A stretch of DNA of 64,000 bases from Candidatus Desulfobacillus denitrificans (GTDB lineage Bacteria > Pseudomonadota > Gammaproteobacteria > Burkholderiales > Rhodocyclaceae), in contig AP021857.1 in assembly GCA_017347485.1 (NCBI GenBank), forward strand, positions 2,027,390-2,091,389, in the 5' to 3' direction. Both the position numbers and the translations under genes were made by a program. The notes under the pieces are model-generated. The model had not been told where the DNA came from and made no database searches. It worked only from the letters and a program-made list of their open reading frames with translations. Shown here in pieces: positions 21,739 to 30,284 of this stretch (positions are counted from its first letter, which is position 1; each line of letters opens with the position of its first letter).

Positions 21739-22617
21739 ATGCTGATGTTGAAACGCCCCTTGCCCTCGCTCGAATCCTGGGTGAATTACTTCAGCCAGAC
21801 AGATATCCCCGTCCTGAAACGCACGGCAAGGGAATTGTCGCGTCTGCGCGAGAATGAGGAGAACGTCACCGGGCGGCAAGTGGCGACCACCATCCTGCAC
21901 GACCCCCTGATGACCCTGCGCGTGCTCGCCTACATCGAGGCCGCACGACGCAAAAGCCAGACAGCCGACATCACCACCATCGACCGTGCCGTCATGATGA
22001 TCGGCATCACGCCCTTTTTCACCAGGTTCGAGAGCTTGCCGCTGGTCGAAGTCAGCCTGAAGGAATATCCCCAGGCGCTCCTCGGTCTGCTGCGCGTCAT
22101 TTCCCGCGCACGCCAGGCGTCGCTCTACGCGCGCGACTGGGCCATCTTGCGCCATGACCTCGATGTCGAAGAGATCACCGTCGCCGCTCTGCTCCACGAT
22201 ACGGCGGAAATCCTGCTCTGGTGCTTCGCCCCGGCCCTGATGTTGAACATCCGTGATCAGCAGATGGAGAACCCGGGCCTGCGCAGCGCCGCCGCACAGC
22301 AGGCGGTGCTCGGCATCCGCGCCACCGAGCTTCAACTCGCTCTCGCCCGCGCCTGGCATCTGCCCGAGCTGCTGCAGAGCCTGATGGACGACAATCATGC
22401 CGAACATCCGCGCGCGCGCAACGTCATCAACGCCGTCAACCTGGCCCGCCACTCGGCCAACGGCTGGAACGACCCGGCCATTCCCGACGACCTGGCCGAA
22501 ATCGGCAAGCTGCTCAACCTATCCGCGGAGGCCGTGATGGAACGTTTGCGCCGCCTGGCGGACATTCCTCCGGCCGAAGGGACTGCTCACGTCGCCGGTG
22601 ACGCCGGCGCGCCTTGA
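21739..22617 (+). CDS. HDOD-domain protein
   Basis: HDOD domains are degraded HD phosphohydrolase folds, found in signalling proteins linked to c-di-GMP, motility or stress. The protein (~292 aa) has DIPVLKRTARELSRLRENEEN, then VTGRQVATTILHDPLMTLRV, TIDRAVMMIGITPFF and a central VAALLHDTAEILLWCFAP where a catalytic HD protein would have HD plus further ligands. The later ligand set is not evident, so enzymatic activity is doubtful. No receiver, GGDEF or EAL domain is fused. The start is uncertain (ATGs at 21739 and 21745, weak ribosome binding site). It is divergent from earP across an A/T-rich 122-bp gap and is followed by the LemA gene. Confidence 0.85.
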   Translation: MLMLKRPLPSLESWVNYFSQTDIPVLKRTARELSRLRENEENVTGRQVATTILHDPLMTLRVLAYIEAARRKSQTADITTIDRAVMMIGITPFFTRFESLPLVEVSLKEYPQALLGLLRVISRARQASLYARDWAILRHDLDVEEITVAALLHDTAEILLWCFAPALMLNIRDQQMENPGLRSAAAQQAVLGIRATELQLALARAWHLPELLQSLMDDNHAEHPRARNVINAVNLARHSANGWNDPAIPDDLAEIGKLLNLSAEAVMERLRRLADIPPAEGTAHVAGDAGAP

Positions 22618-22678
22618 CGCTGCCAGCCGCCATAATCGTTTAGAATAGCCGCAGCCATTTCAAGCCAGGGAGGAAAGC

Positions 22679-23251
22679 ATGGGCATCGCATCGCTGGTGG
22701 TACTGGGCCTGATCGTGGTCGCCGTCGTCTATGGCGTGATGATCTACAACGGGCTGGTTCAGGTGAAACATGCCGTTTCCAAGGCGTGGGCCAACATCGA
22801 CGTGCTGCTCAAGCAGCGCCACGACGAGTTGCCCAAGCTGGTCGAGACCTGCAAGCAGTACAAGCAGTTCGAGCAGGAAACCCTGCAGCGCGTCATCGAG
22901 GCGCGCTCACAGGTGCATGCGGCACGCGAATCGCAGGACATCGCGGCACTGGGCCAGGCCGAGGGCGCGCTGCGCATGGGGCTCGGCCGGCTCTTCGCCA
23001 TCGCCGAAGCCTATCCCGACCTGAAGGCCAACGAGAATTTTCTTCAGCTGCAAAGCCGTATTACCGCGCTGGAAAACGCCATCGCCGACCGGCGCGAGCT
23101 GTATAACGAAGCGGTCAATATCAACAACGTACGCATCGAGCAGTTCCCCGACTCGATCATTGCCGGCCTGTTCCGCTTCGGAGCCAGGCCCCTGCTCGAA
23201 TTCGCCAGCGCCGAAAAGGCCGATGTGGACATGAAGGCGCTGTTCAGCTGA
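22679..23251 (+). CDS. lemA: LemA family membrane protein
   Basis: LemA proteins are small inner-membrane proteins of unknown biochemical role with one N-terminal helix and a long helical bundle. This 190-residue copy starts MGIASLVVLGLIVVAVVYGV (membrane helix, N-terminus out), followed by the family signature YNGLVQVKHAVSKAWANIDV and LLKQRHDELPKLVETCKQY, then YNEAVNINNVRIEQFPDSII near the C-terminus. A ribosome binding site GGAGG lies 8 nt before the ATG. It is 12 bp upstream of a GIDE-domain membrane protein, a pairing commonly seen for bacterial LemA. Confidence 0.94.
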   Translation: MGIASLVVLGLIVVAVVYGVMIYNGLVQVKHAVSKAWANIDVLLKQRHDELPKLVETCKQYKQFEQETLQRVIEARSQVHAARESQDIAALGQAEGALRMGLGRLFAIAEAYPDLKANENFLQLQSRITALENAIADRRELYNEAVNINNVRIEQFPDSIIAGLFRFGARPLLEFASAEKADVDMKALFS

Positions 23252-23263
23252 ACCTGCGGCCCG

Positions 23264-24166
23264 ATGCTGATTTCCCTGCGCCGGGAATACGGCAATCTCA
23301 TCACTTCGGGCAGCCAGCTCATCCTGCTCCTCGTCGGCCTGAAGACCGAGTCGAGCCTCGGCATGTTCGTCTGCGTCGCGCTGATGGCGCCGCTCAGCCT
23401 CGTCGCGTGGACATCCACCTATCGCCGGGCGCGCGCCATCGACGACACGCCGACCTCCAGGGTCGCCTCGGCGGCGCAGGGCTATGTCGAACTGATCGGC
23501 GCCGGCAAGCCGCTTGCCGGCGCCCCGCTGCTGAGTCCTGTCAACCAGCTGCCCTGCCTGTGGTACCGCTACACCATCGAGCGCAAGGACAGCGACAACA
23601 AGTGGGTGCAGGAGAGCAAGGGCGAGAGCGATGCCTCCTTCATCCTCGACGACGGCACGGGCGAATGCGTGGTGGACCCCGACGGCGCCGAGATGCTGGT
23701 GACCAAAAGAGACAGATGGATACGGGATGACCGCCGTTACACGCAGTGGCTGCTCCTCGAGCACCAGAACATCTACGTGCTCGGCCAGTTTTCCACGATC
23801 GGCAGCGTCGCCCTCGACCTGCGCGTCGACGAGGACGTCAAGCAACTGCTCGCCGAATGGAAGGCACGGCCGGCAGAGCTGCTGCAACGCTTCGACCTCG
23901 ACAAGAGCGGCCAACTCGACCTGAGGGAATGGGAACTTGCCCGGGCGCAGGCAAAGCGCGAAATCCTGGCCAATCACCGCGAACTGCGCGCCTCGCCCGA
24001 ACTGAACGTCATGCGCCTGCCCGCTGACGGTCGCCTCTACCTCATTTCCGACCTGAAGCCGGACAAGCTCGCCGGAAAATACCGTTTGTGGGCATGGTTC
24101 CATATCGCGGTCTTCCTCGGCGCATTGGGTTCCCTGCCGGTCCTCTGGAGCATGGCCAACACCTGA
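23264..24166 (+). CDS. GIDE-domain membrane protein with an EF-hand loop
   Basis: Membrane protein of 300 residues, co-directional with lemA. A helix-rich N-terminus (residues ~18-50) is followed by a region resembling the GIDE domain of eukaryotic MUL1-type ligases (RVASAAQGYVELIGAGKPLA, then LLSPVNQLPCLWYRYTIERK). There is no RING finger, so ligase activity is not implied. Residues 211-222 read DLDKSGQLDLRE, a canonical 12-residue EF-hand loop with D211, D213, S215, Q217, D219 and E222 at the calcium-ligand positions. The C-terminus is a further membrane helix (HIAVFLGALGSLPVLWSM). Calcium binding between the GIDE domain and the last helix is inference. Confidence 0.8.
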   Translation: MLISLRREYGNLITSGSQLILLLVGLKTESSLGMFVCVALMAPLSLVAWTSTYRRARAIDDTPTSRVASAAQGYVELIGAGKPLAGAPLLSPVNQLPCLWYRYTIERKDSDNKWVQESKGESDASFILDDGTGECVVDPDGAEMLVTKRDRWIRDDRRYTQWLLLEHQNIYVLGQFSTIGSVALDLRVDEDVKQLLAEWKARPAELLQRFDLDKSGQLDLREWELARAQAKREILANHRELRASPELNVMRLPADGRLYLISDLKPDKLAGKYRLWAWFHIAVFLGALGSLPVLWSMANT

Positions 24167-24198
24167 CGGCCCGCCCGCCGTGCCGCGGCGACTGACTT

Positions 24199-26106
<1,908 letters not shown>

Positions 26107-26186
26107 GGGACAGGCGGCGCGAAGTGCGCGCCAGGACGAAATGCAATGGCGGGATTATAGCGGAGCGGCTAAAATACGCGCCCACG

Positions 26187-26261
26187 CTCCTCGTAGTTCA
26201 ATGGATAGAACGGCCGCCTCCTAAGCGGCAAATACAGGTTCGATTCCTGTCGAGGGGACCA
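26187..26261 (+). tRNA. tRNA-Arg (anticodon CCT), integration target
   Basis: 75-nt tRNA with CCA encoded. Acceptor stem CTCCTCG pairs with CGAGGGG, anticodon stem GCCGC/GCGGC encloses loop CTCCTAA (anticodon CCT, reading AGG), and T-arm ACAGG/CCTGT encloses TTCGATT. The last 47 bases (from 26215) are repeated at 36049, marking the attachment site of the integrated element; integration leaves this tRNA intact. Confidence 0.96.
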
Positions 26262-26265
26262 GCAT
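26215..26265 (+). repeat. attL: 51-bp direct repeat at tRNA-Arg 3' end
   Basis: 51 bases from the anticodon stem through the T-arm and CCA plus four downstream bases are identical to 36049-36099. The match stops cleanly on both sides (C versus T before, A versus T after). This is the left junction of a tRNA-targeted element. Confidence 0.95.
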
Positions 26266-26333
26266 AATAAAATAAAAACAATAAGTTATCTAACTACCTC
26301 ATTTTAGCGCACCTGTGGATAAGTGGCTTATTT

Positions 26334-26362
26334 TGTGCCATGAGTGTGCCAGAATTGTGCCA
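26334..26362 (+). repeat. Three phased TGTGCCA repeats, left end
   Basis: TGTGCCA occurs at 26334, 26345 and 26356, each exactly 11 bp apart and in the same orientation, about 70-100 bp inside attL. Two more with the same spacing lie at 35982 and 35993. One-turn phasing suggests cooperative binding of integrase arm domains or an excisionase. Confidence 0.7.
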
Positions 26363-26371
26363 ACCAAACGG

Positions 26372-26392
26372 AATATTCTTGGTAGGAATATT
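26372..26392. promoter_or_regulatory. Inverted repeat AATATTC-N7-GAATATT
   Basis: A perfect seven-base inverted repeat with a seven-base centre (TTGGTAG) lies between the phased repeats and the promoter at 26426. It could be an operator for one of the element's HTH proteins. Function is inference. Confidence 0.4.
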
Positions 26393-26425
26393 TTGATTCA
26401 ATTGGCCTTTTTCGAAAAATAGTCC

Positions 26426-26455
26426 TTGCGCGTGGGGTGCTGAGTGTGCTATGAT
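26426..26455 (+). promoter_or_regulatory. Promoter of the element's rightward operon
   Basis: TTGCGC (26426-26431), an 18-bp spacer and an extended -10 TGCTATGAT (TATGAT at 26450-26455) form a sigma70-like promoter. The predicted start near 26462 is only a few bases before the ATG at 26465, so the first transcript may be leaderless or nearly so. Confidence 0.55.
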
Positions 26456-26464
26456 GTATTTGTC

Positions 26465-26767
26465 ATGGTGAAAGCACGCTCACTGTCGCTCACACTTTCC
26501 CGCCTCGCCGGCGTTTTCTGGCTGCTGGCCGTGGCCGGCTTTGTGCTGGCCGCCCCCGCTCTGATTCTCGCGGGGATTGTGGGGGCGATCGCGCTTGTCA
26601 CCATTGCCTTCATGCCGCGCGTCGGCGTGTTCACTCTGGAGACCGCCGCCCTGGCCTCACGGCCAGGCGATCAGCTGGCCGCCTCGTTCCCTGCCCTCAG
26701 CACCGTCGCTCCCTCACGCCCCCTCGCGCCCGGCCACCGGCCGCCGCGTGCCCTCCTCGCCGCCTGA
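26465..26767 (+). CDS. Two-helix membrane miniprotein, cassette copy 1
   Basis: 100-residue protein of unknown function. A short basic N-terminus (MVKARSLSLTLSRLAG) precedes a long hydrophobic stretch (about residues 17-50) that could form two helices around a proline (LAAPALILAGIVGAIALV). The tail is Pro/Ala/Arg-rich (SRPLAPGHRPPRALLAA). It is paralogous to the protein at 29268; the two DNA copies differ largely at third codon positions in the shared core (e.g. isoleucine ATT/ATC, glycine GGG/GGC), evidence that the protein itself is under selection. The start is set at the ATG at 26465 rather than 26444 because the predicted promoter lies in between. A hairpin and a structured leader follow the stop. 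Confidence 0.65.
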   Translation: MVKARSLSLTLSRLAGVFWLLAVAGFVLAAPALILAGIVGAIALVTIAFMPRVGVFTLETAALASRPGDQLAASFPALSTVAPSRPLAPGHRPPRALLAA

Positions 26768-26775
26768 ACCACGCA

Positions 26776-26857
26776 TCCGCGCATAGCGCGGAAACTGATT
26801 CACGCGGGCGAGGTGTTGGGCTATGCCCCCCTCGTTCGCCACGACGAGGACATCATC
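26776..26857 (+). promoter_or_regulatory. Structured leader before the helicase, cassette copy 1
   Basis: Follows the miniprotein stop. Hairpin 1 is TCCGCGC/GCGCGGA (26776-26782/26786-26792). Hairpin 2 pairs CGAGG (26809-26813) with CCTCG (26830-26834), with inner GGGC/GCCC (26818-26821/26825-26828). The same CCTCGT (26830-26835) can instead pair with ACGAGG (26844-26849), which contains the ribosome binding site of the TTG start at 26858. The two folds are mutually exclusive, so the leader could switch the helicase on or off. The same arrangement is preserved in copy 2 at 29571-29652. Confidence 0.6.
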
Positions 26858-29266
26858 TTGCAGACGACAGTTACCCAGATTGAGTTGCGGGAAATCCGTG
26901 GGCCCAAACAGTGGCGGGAAATCCGTGGGCCCAAACCCGAGCACGTAGACGTAACTTTGGACAACGCTGGTGAGATTCGAGCACTCTGTTGGCTATACCA
27001 AACCAGCGACCAGGGCTTGTACAGGATGGCAAAGACGAGTGGTGGGCGCTGGGATAGAGATGCGGGCGGCTGGACTTTTGACAGTCCAGAGATCGCCCAG
27101 GGTTTGCTTGATGCCATTGTCAAGAGGCATCCGGATTGGCCGGTCCTCGTGTCGGGGAAAGAAATTGAATGGCTGGCCGGCGTGCGCATCGCGCGGCGGC
27201 AGTTGGGGAAGGTTGGGTACTGTGTTTTCCCGCTGGGACTCCCCTACTTTTCCCGCGCGTGTGGAGGCATGAAAATCTATAGGGTTTCCCAGGGAGAGCG
27301 GGGCAAAATCGGGGTCGCGGTCGGCGATGCGGTTGAGGTTGATGCATTCGTCGGCGTGCTGCTGGAGCAGGGCGCGCATGAGGACGACGCGCTGCTGCAG
27401 GAGTGGGGCTTCCACGGCCAAAACTCCCCACTCCAGATCGCAACGAGTGGCTGGGCGGTGGAGATCCGCTGTGACCTGGGTAACCCTGCGCATTTCCTGC
27501 TCCACAAGCAGGAATACGAGTGGGTGGGGAGCTGGCCCAACGGTGTGCGAACGGCCATCCCTTGGGATGGTGTGATCAACAAGACGCGCAGGGACTGGCC
27601 GAGGATCGAGGCGCAGCTGCAGAGCGCGGGGCTGGAATGCCGGGGAGACGATCCTACCCAGGAGATCGCAACGCCTGCGACACTCGAGTTGGAGCGCATC
27701 CCAGGCTGGAATGCACCCGCTTCCAGCGGCCTGCAACTGCACCACTACCAGCGCGAGGGCGTGGAATTCTGCGCCCGGCGCGGGATGCGCGCCCTGATCG
27801 GTGATGAGATGGGCGTGGGCAAAACCGCCCAGGCGATCGCTGCTGCAGAGGGTACAGGCGCGCAGCGCGTGGTGATCGTTTGTCCAGCCAACGCGCGCTA
27901 TGTGTGGGAACGAGAGATCCAGAGCTGGGGCCGGGGTGGTGACATCCAGCACATCACCAGCCAGCTGGACGTCCTCGACGAGGCAGCACGCTGGCATATC
28001 ATCACCTATGACCTGCTCGCCGCGCGAGTGGAGACATGGCGATTTTTGGATGAGCAGGAAAAACAAGCTTTCGCGACTGCATTTCCGGACCGGGATGATA
28101 TCAAGCAAGGCAAGGTCAAGCTGGAGTTGGCAACCACCACGGCTCCTGCCTTTGCCAACCCAAAGAGAGTTGCCGCATGGGAAAAAATAATGCAGCGCCT
28201 GCGCGGTGAGCTGCTGGAGCAACTAGCGGCGGCGGGCGCGTTGCTGATCGTCGACGAGGCGCATCGCGGTAAAAACAAAAACGCGAAGCGCTCGAAAGCA
28301 CTGGCGCGCCTTGCCGCCACCGGAGGCGGCGTGCTGCTACTGACCGGTACGCCCCTGCGAAACCATGCCGGCGAGGCAGCGCGGCTGTTGGGCTACCTGG
28401 ACTCTCAGGCGGCCGTGGATCTGGACAAGGAGCGTGGGTACACAATCCAAGACGTGCAGGATTACTTGTCCTACTACATGATCCGGCGCACCAAGGCCGA
28501 GGTTTTACCTGAGTTGCCGGAAAAAACCCGGCAGCGGGTCGACCTGGATCGCCTCGATCCTGATGTAGTTGAGAGCTACCACCAGCACCTGATACACGCC
28601 CGGCGCTGCTATGAGGATGCGATCAACGAAGGCGCCGGCGAATCTGCGGCGCGCCAAGCAGCCCAAGGCAGCATCGAACTGGCGCGCAGTGCGCTGGGGC
28701 TGGCCAAGGTGCGCGGCGGGGCGGTTGCAGAACTGGTGGCTGGGGTGGTGGAAGATCGGGAGTGTTGTGTGGTTTTCAGCGCCCACCACCAGGTGAGTGA
28801 TGAACTGCAGCGCCAGCTGCAGGAGGCGGGGATTGAGACGGCCATCATCGACGGCAGGACCGACCAGCAGGAGCGGGCGCGCCTCGTCCAGGAATTCCAG
28901 GAGGGGCGACTGCAAGTACTTGTTGGCGGCATCAACGCCGCCGGTGAGTCCATCACCCTCACGCGCGCTGACACTGTCGTATTCATCGAGCTGGACTGGG
29001 TGCCGGCCGCGCTCCTGCAAGCCGAGGACCGGATTCACCGCGTGGGGCAGAAGAATGCCTGCCAAATCATTCACGGAATCGCGAAGATCGCCGGTGAAAA
29101 CCTCGACGAACTCATGATTGACACCCTCGGCGCCAAGCTGAGCACCATTGGCCAGGTCCTCGGCGAGGGCGGGGACAACATCATCGCCGGCGCGGGGATC
29201 CGCGCCGATATCCTGCGCCAGCTGCTCAAAGTCGGCGCCGCCACGTCGACGGCGGTGGCCGCCTGA
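26858..29266 (+). CDS. SNF2-family DNA helicase/translocase, SMARCAL1-like
   Basis: Superfamily 2 ATPase of ~802 residues if started at the TTG at 26858, which has GAGGA 8 nt upstream; the GTG at 26813 would put the conserved leader into coding sequence. Motifs: Q-like LHHYQREGVEFCARRG, Walker A GDEMGVGKT (315-323), DEAH (466-469) in LLIVDEAHRGKNKNAKRSKA, motif III LLLTGTPLRNH, and C-terminal RecA lobe with IIDGRTDQQERARLVQEFQ and ALLQAEDRIHRVGQ (from 721). The N-terminal ~290 residues are not recognisable beyond GGRWDRDAGGWTF, a pattern seen in SMARCAL1-like bacterial proteins. A nine-residue duplication (REIRGPKQW / REIRGPKPE) follows the start. Role in element replication, or as a defence gene, is inference. 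Confidence 0.85.
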   Translation: MQTTVTQIELREIRGPKQWREIRGPKPEHVDVTLDNAGEIRALCWLYQTSDQGLYRMAKTSGGRWDRDAGGWTFDSPEIAQGLLDAIVKRHPDWPVLVSGKEIEWLAGVRIARRQLGKVGYCVFPLGLPYFSRACGGMKIYRVSQGERGKIGVAVGDAVEVDAFVGVLLEQGAHEDDALLQEWGFHGQNSPLQIATSGWAVEIRCDLGNPAHFLLHKQEYEWVGSWPNGVRTAIPWDGVINKTRRDWPRIEAQLQSAGLECRGDDPTQEIATPATLELERIPGWNAPASSGLQLHHYQREGVEFCARRGMRALIGDEMGVGKTAQAIAAAEGTGAQRVVIVCPANARYVWEREIQSWGRGGDIQHITSQLDVLDEAARWHIITYDLLAARVETWRFLDEQEKQAFATAFPDRDDIKQGKVKLELATTTAPAFANPKRVAAWEKIMQRLRGELLEQLAAAGALLIVDEAHRGKNKNAKRSKALARLAATGGGVLLLTGTPLRNHAGEAARLLGYLDSQAAVDLDKERGYTIQDVQDYLSYYMIRRTKAEVLPELPEKTRQRVDLDRLDPDVVESYHQHLIHARRCYEDAINEGAGESAARQAAQGSIELARSALGLAKVRGGAVAELVAGVVEDRECCVVFSAHHQVSDELQRQLQEAGIETAIIDGRTDQQERARLVQEFQEGRLQVLVGGINAAGESITLTRADTVVFIELDWVPAALLQAEDRIHRVGQKNACQIIHGIAKIAGENLDELMIDTLGAKLSTIGQVLGEGGDNIIAGAGIRADILRQLLKVGAATSTAVAA

Positions 29267-29267
29267 C

Positions 29268-29564
29268 ATGAAACGCGGCCTTGCCCTTGCCCTCTCCCGC
29301 GCCGCCGCAGCCGCCTGGCTGCTGGCCGTAGCGGGCCTGGTGCTGGCCGCCCCCGCTTTGATCCTCGCGGGGATCGTGGGCGCGATCGCGCTTGTTGCCA
29401 TTGCTCACTTGCCTGACACTGGAGTGTTTTCCGTGGAGACCGCCGCCCTGGTCGCGAGGCCATGCGGCCAGCTGGCCGCCTCGATCCCCGATCTCACCCT
29501 CGCCGCTCGCTCGCGTCCCCTCGCGCCCGGCCACAGGCCGCCGCGTCTCAACCTCGCCGCCTGA
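29268..29564 (+). CDS. Two-helix membrane miniprotein, cassette copy 2
   Basis: 98-residue paralogue of the protein at 26465, starting two bases after the helicase stop. It has the same layout: short basic start (MKRGLALALSRAAAAAW), hydrophobic core LLAVAGLVLAAPALILAGIV shared almost residue for residue with copy 1, then VFSVETAALVARP and the tail SRPLAPGHRPPRLNLAA. Nucleotide differences from copy 1 in the core are mostly synonymous. No function can be named; the size and hydrophobicity allow a holin-like, toxin-like or anchoring role, none supported directly. Confidence 0.65.
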   Translation: MKRGLALALSRAAAAAWLLAVAGLVLAAPALILAGIVGAIALVAIAHLPDTGVFSVETAALVARPCGQLAASIPDLTLAARSRPLAPGHRPPRLNLAA

Positions 29565-29570
29565 ACCGTT

Positions 29571-29652
29571 CCCGCGCTATGCGCGGGCCTGATTCACGCG
29601 GGCGAGGTGTTGGGCCATGCCCCCCCTCGTTCGCCACGACGAGGACATCATC
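29571..29652 (+). promoter_or_regulatory. Structured leader before the HTH gene, cassette copy 2
   Basis: Second copy of the leader. Hairpin 1 is CCCGCGC/GCGCGGG (29571-29577/29581-29587); compared with copy 1 the outer pair changes from U-A to C-G and the loop from ATA to TAT, so pairing is kept by compensatory change. CGAGG (29603-29607) and ACGAGG (29639-29644) compete for CCTCGT (29625-29630). ACGAGG holds the ribosome binding site of the ATG at 29653. One extra C relative to copy 1 changes the reading frame through the leader, which argues that the conserved DNA acts as RNA, not protein. Confidence 0.6.
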
Positions 29653-30090
29653 ATGCAAACAACATTGCAGCAAATTATCGCGGAGGCCGTGGCCACCGCC
29701 CTCCAAGCTGCCGCCGCACGCGGTGCGCTCGGACCTGAATTCACTTTACCGAGCCGGCTCAATCTCTCTCAGTTAGCCGAAGTGGCTGGAATTCCATACG
29801 CGACGATGAGGACGTGGCTTACTCGTGAGCCCTGGCGGTTGCCACCGCGCTGGGCGCCCGGTGGGCGCGGGGGGAAAGAGCGCTTGCGAACTTTTTTTGC
29901 AAGGGAGGACGTGATCGACTGGTTGAAGGCCGGCAGGGAGATCGCAGCGGCACCGTCCCCTACTCCCCATGCTGCCACGCCAAGCCATCGCGGCGCCCCA
30001 AGGAAAGAGGAAAGGATTGAAGCTGAACGTCTTGGCATCACAGTCCCGGAGTTGAGGGCTCAGAGATTGGTGAAGGGGAGGCAACTATGA
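29653..30090 (+). CDS. HTH DNA-binding protein, excisionase/regulator-like
   Basis: 145-residue protein from the ATG at 29653 (GAGGA 8 nt upstream). An N-terminal helix (MQTTLQQIIAEAVATALQAA) is followed by LNLSQLAEVAGIPYATMRTW, a MerR/excisionase-type helix-turn-helix. A basic wing (RWAPGGRGGKERLR), the recognition-style FAREDVIDWLKAGRE ending seen in excisionase-like domains, and a Pro/Ala/basic C-terminal tail complete it. It overlaps the next gene (ATGA). Likely an element regulator or recombination directionality factor; which of the two it is cannot be decided here. It shares its first four or five residues (MQTT) with the helicase start because both genes follow the duplicated leader. 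Confidence 0.7.
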   Translation: MQTTLQQIIAEAVATALQAAAARGALGPEFTLPSRLNLSQLAEVAGIPYATMRTWLTREPWRLPPRWAPGGRGGKERLRTFFAREDVIDWLKAGREIAAAPSPTPHAATPSHRGAPRKEERIEAERLGITVPELRAQRLVKGRQL

Positions 30091-30284
30091 TGACTGGCCT
30101 CATTCCCCTTAATCGTGCGGCTAGCCACCCGGCCATCGGCATCGCCTACGACGCGCTGCGGAAGCGCGTTTGGCGTGGCGCGCTGCCGGCGCCATTGGCC
30201 CATGCCCTGGAAAAGCGTGGGGGCCGCTGGTACTTCGACCGCCAGAAGTTGGACCAACTGCAGCCAGGGGAGGTGTGGCTATGA
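30087..30284 (+). CDS. Small HTH protein, excisionase-like
   Basis: 65-residue basic protein, start ATG at 30087 with GGGGAGG upstream, overlapping the previous stop and itself overlapped by the next start (ATGA at 30281). It contains IAYDALRKRVWRGALPAPLA, then LEKRGGRWYFDRQKLDQL, the layout of MerR/Xis winged-helix mini-domains (helix-turn-helix then a wing and a short helix). In tyrosine-integrase elements such a protein is often the excisionase. Translation-coupled position before the initiator-like gene suggests co-expression with replication functions. Confidence 0.65.
   Translation: MMTGLIPLNRAASHPAIGIAYDALRKRVWRGALPAPLAHALEKRGGRWYFDRQKLDQLQPGEVWL

Noticed and set aside
26813..26857. 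GTG start at 26813 for the helicase
   Set aside because: It would translate the conserved leader, but the homologous leader at 29603-29652 has a one-base difference that shifts this frame; the TTG at 26858 has the better-placed ribosome binding site.
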